In this document: positions 20,717 to 21,052 of the stretch, in pieces
How positions within the stretch are numbered: position 1 is the first letter of the stretch
How the letters are laid out: every line of letters begins with the position of its first letter
Assembly: GCA_945866285.1 (NCBI GenBank)
Contig: CAMBHC010000004.1
Coordinates: 1 to 21,052 of the forward strand
Length of the DNA: 21,052 nucleotides
Direction of reading: 5' to 3'
Origin: Candidatus Sulfopaludibacter sp. SbA3
GTDB lineage: Bacteria > Acidobacteriota > Vicinamibacteria > Vicinamibacterales > UBA2999
Notes under the pieces: generated by a model
The model's database searches: none
What the model saw: the letters and a program-made list of their open reading frames with translations, nothing else
What the model was told of the DNA's origin: nothing
Made by a program: the position numbers and the translations under genes

Positions 20717-21052
20717 CGGAGCGACGTCTCGTAGCGGACGCGGTCGCGCGACGACAACGCCGGCGCGACGATCGACGCGAGGCCTGACGGCTGCAGCGTC
20801 ACCGGCATGATTGCGGCTCGCCCTGGCGTGCCCTCTTCACGGGTGACCGCGACGATGGCCATGTGCAGGCGGGGACCGCGCGTCAGCGCCGTGCGGATCA
20901 TCCGCGTGGCCGCCGACGCCAACGCATAGGGACCTGGCGGCCACAGGCGCGCCACCCGCGCATCGAGCCGCGCCAATTGCGCTGCTGATAACACCGTCGG
21001 AATCGATCGCCCGCCGATCGCCCCCTCGTCCCACGGCACGATCACCTGCTGC
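20713..21052 (-). CDS. C-terminal part of a lactate/malate-dehydrogenase-like protein (partial)
   Basis: The reading frame is open to the right edge, so the N-terminus lies outside the window. The visible 113 residues begin with QQVIVPWDEGAIGGR. They include an Ala-rich helix (ASAATRMIRTAL), strands LHMAIVAVT and AAIMPVTLQPSGLASIV, and end with APALSSRDRVRYETSLR. The order of a V-P-W and G-G-R/P segment, then a domain-closing helix, a P-V-x-L-x-x-x-G-L-x-x-I-V strand pair, and a final L-S-x-R-x-R helix fits the C-terminal half of the lactate/malate dehydrogenase fold. The catalytic residues are upstream and not visible, so the activity is not shown. It may be a divergent family member. Confidence 0.5.
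   Translation of the reverse strand, partial: QQVIVPWDEGAIGGRSIPTVLSAAQLARLDARVARLWPPGPYALASAATRMIRTALTRGPRLHMAIVAVTREEGTPGRAAIMPVTLQPSGLASIVAPALSSRDRVRYETSLR

Noticed and set aside
1..21052. tRNA or rRNA genes, riboswitches, insertion sequences and attachment sites
   Set aside because: I saw no cloverleaf, rRNA-like stretch, transposase, integrase or recognised riboswitch core; a covariance-model search would be the proper test.

Overview
This 21 kb window is GC-rich, densely coded bacterial chromosome with no rRNA, tRNA, CRISPR array or recognisable transposase. The gene set and style fit a Gram-negative soil-type bacterium. Secreted proteins with Sec signals, a probable outer-membrane POTRA protein, LipB, QueF, an NtrC-type regulator and an ECF sigma factor are all present. 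Several protein styles (a very long secreted M14 peptidase, a CpaE-like ATPase, a LolA-like secreted protein) suggest Acidobacteriota, perhaps class Vicinamibacteria. That placement is inference from recognition only, since no marker phylogeny was possible.

Layout, left to right. (1) 1-3006, minus strand: the start of a POTRA/BamA-like exported protein, its translationally coupled LolA-like partner, and an exported YtcJ-type amidohydrolase. (2) 3049-3984, plus: a ketopantoate-reductase family protein. (3) 3981-9919, minus: the accessory part. A short four-helix-bundle protein is followed by a SNF2-family helicase and a large Eco57I-type N6-adenine DNA methyltransferase whose GTG start overlaps the helicase stop. 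This is a candidate two-gene phage-defence or DNA-modification module. Its upstream edge is bordered by inverted tracts of a short TGGCACC-type repeat. (4) 10116-12969, minus: a secreted M14 zinc carboxypeptidase and a 64-residue protein. (5) 13244-14832: a CpaE/TadZ-like ATPase, queF (minus) and an HU-family DNA-binding protein with a good sigma-70 promoter. (6) 14861-16486: a sigma-54-dependent response regulator (minus) and a divergent small membrane protein. (7) 16627-20044, plus: lipoate metabolism, namely dihydrolipoyl dehydrogenase, a 2-oxoacid dehydrogenase E2 and lipB, which fit one operon because LipB makes the octanoyl precursor of the E2 cofactor. (8) 20066-21052: an ECF sigma factor convergent with the end of a gene resembling lactate/malate dehydrogenase.

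A second theme is the repeats. Three families of short GC-rich repeats occur at more than one place: hairpins around AAGGCT(A/T)CGGCG, tandem TGGCACC tracts, and CAAGCCCC tracts. The TGGCACC family lies in intergenic space and also inside two coding regions: it supplies the helicase start codon and first residues, and much of the flexible linker of the E2 protein. No stretch longer than 300 bases lacks a gene. The longest gap (12970-13243) holds a perfect 13-bp inverted repeat and an operator-like palindrome.
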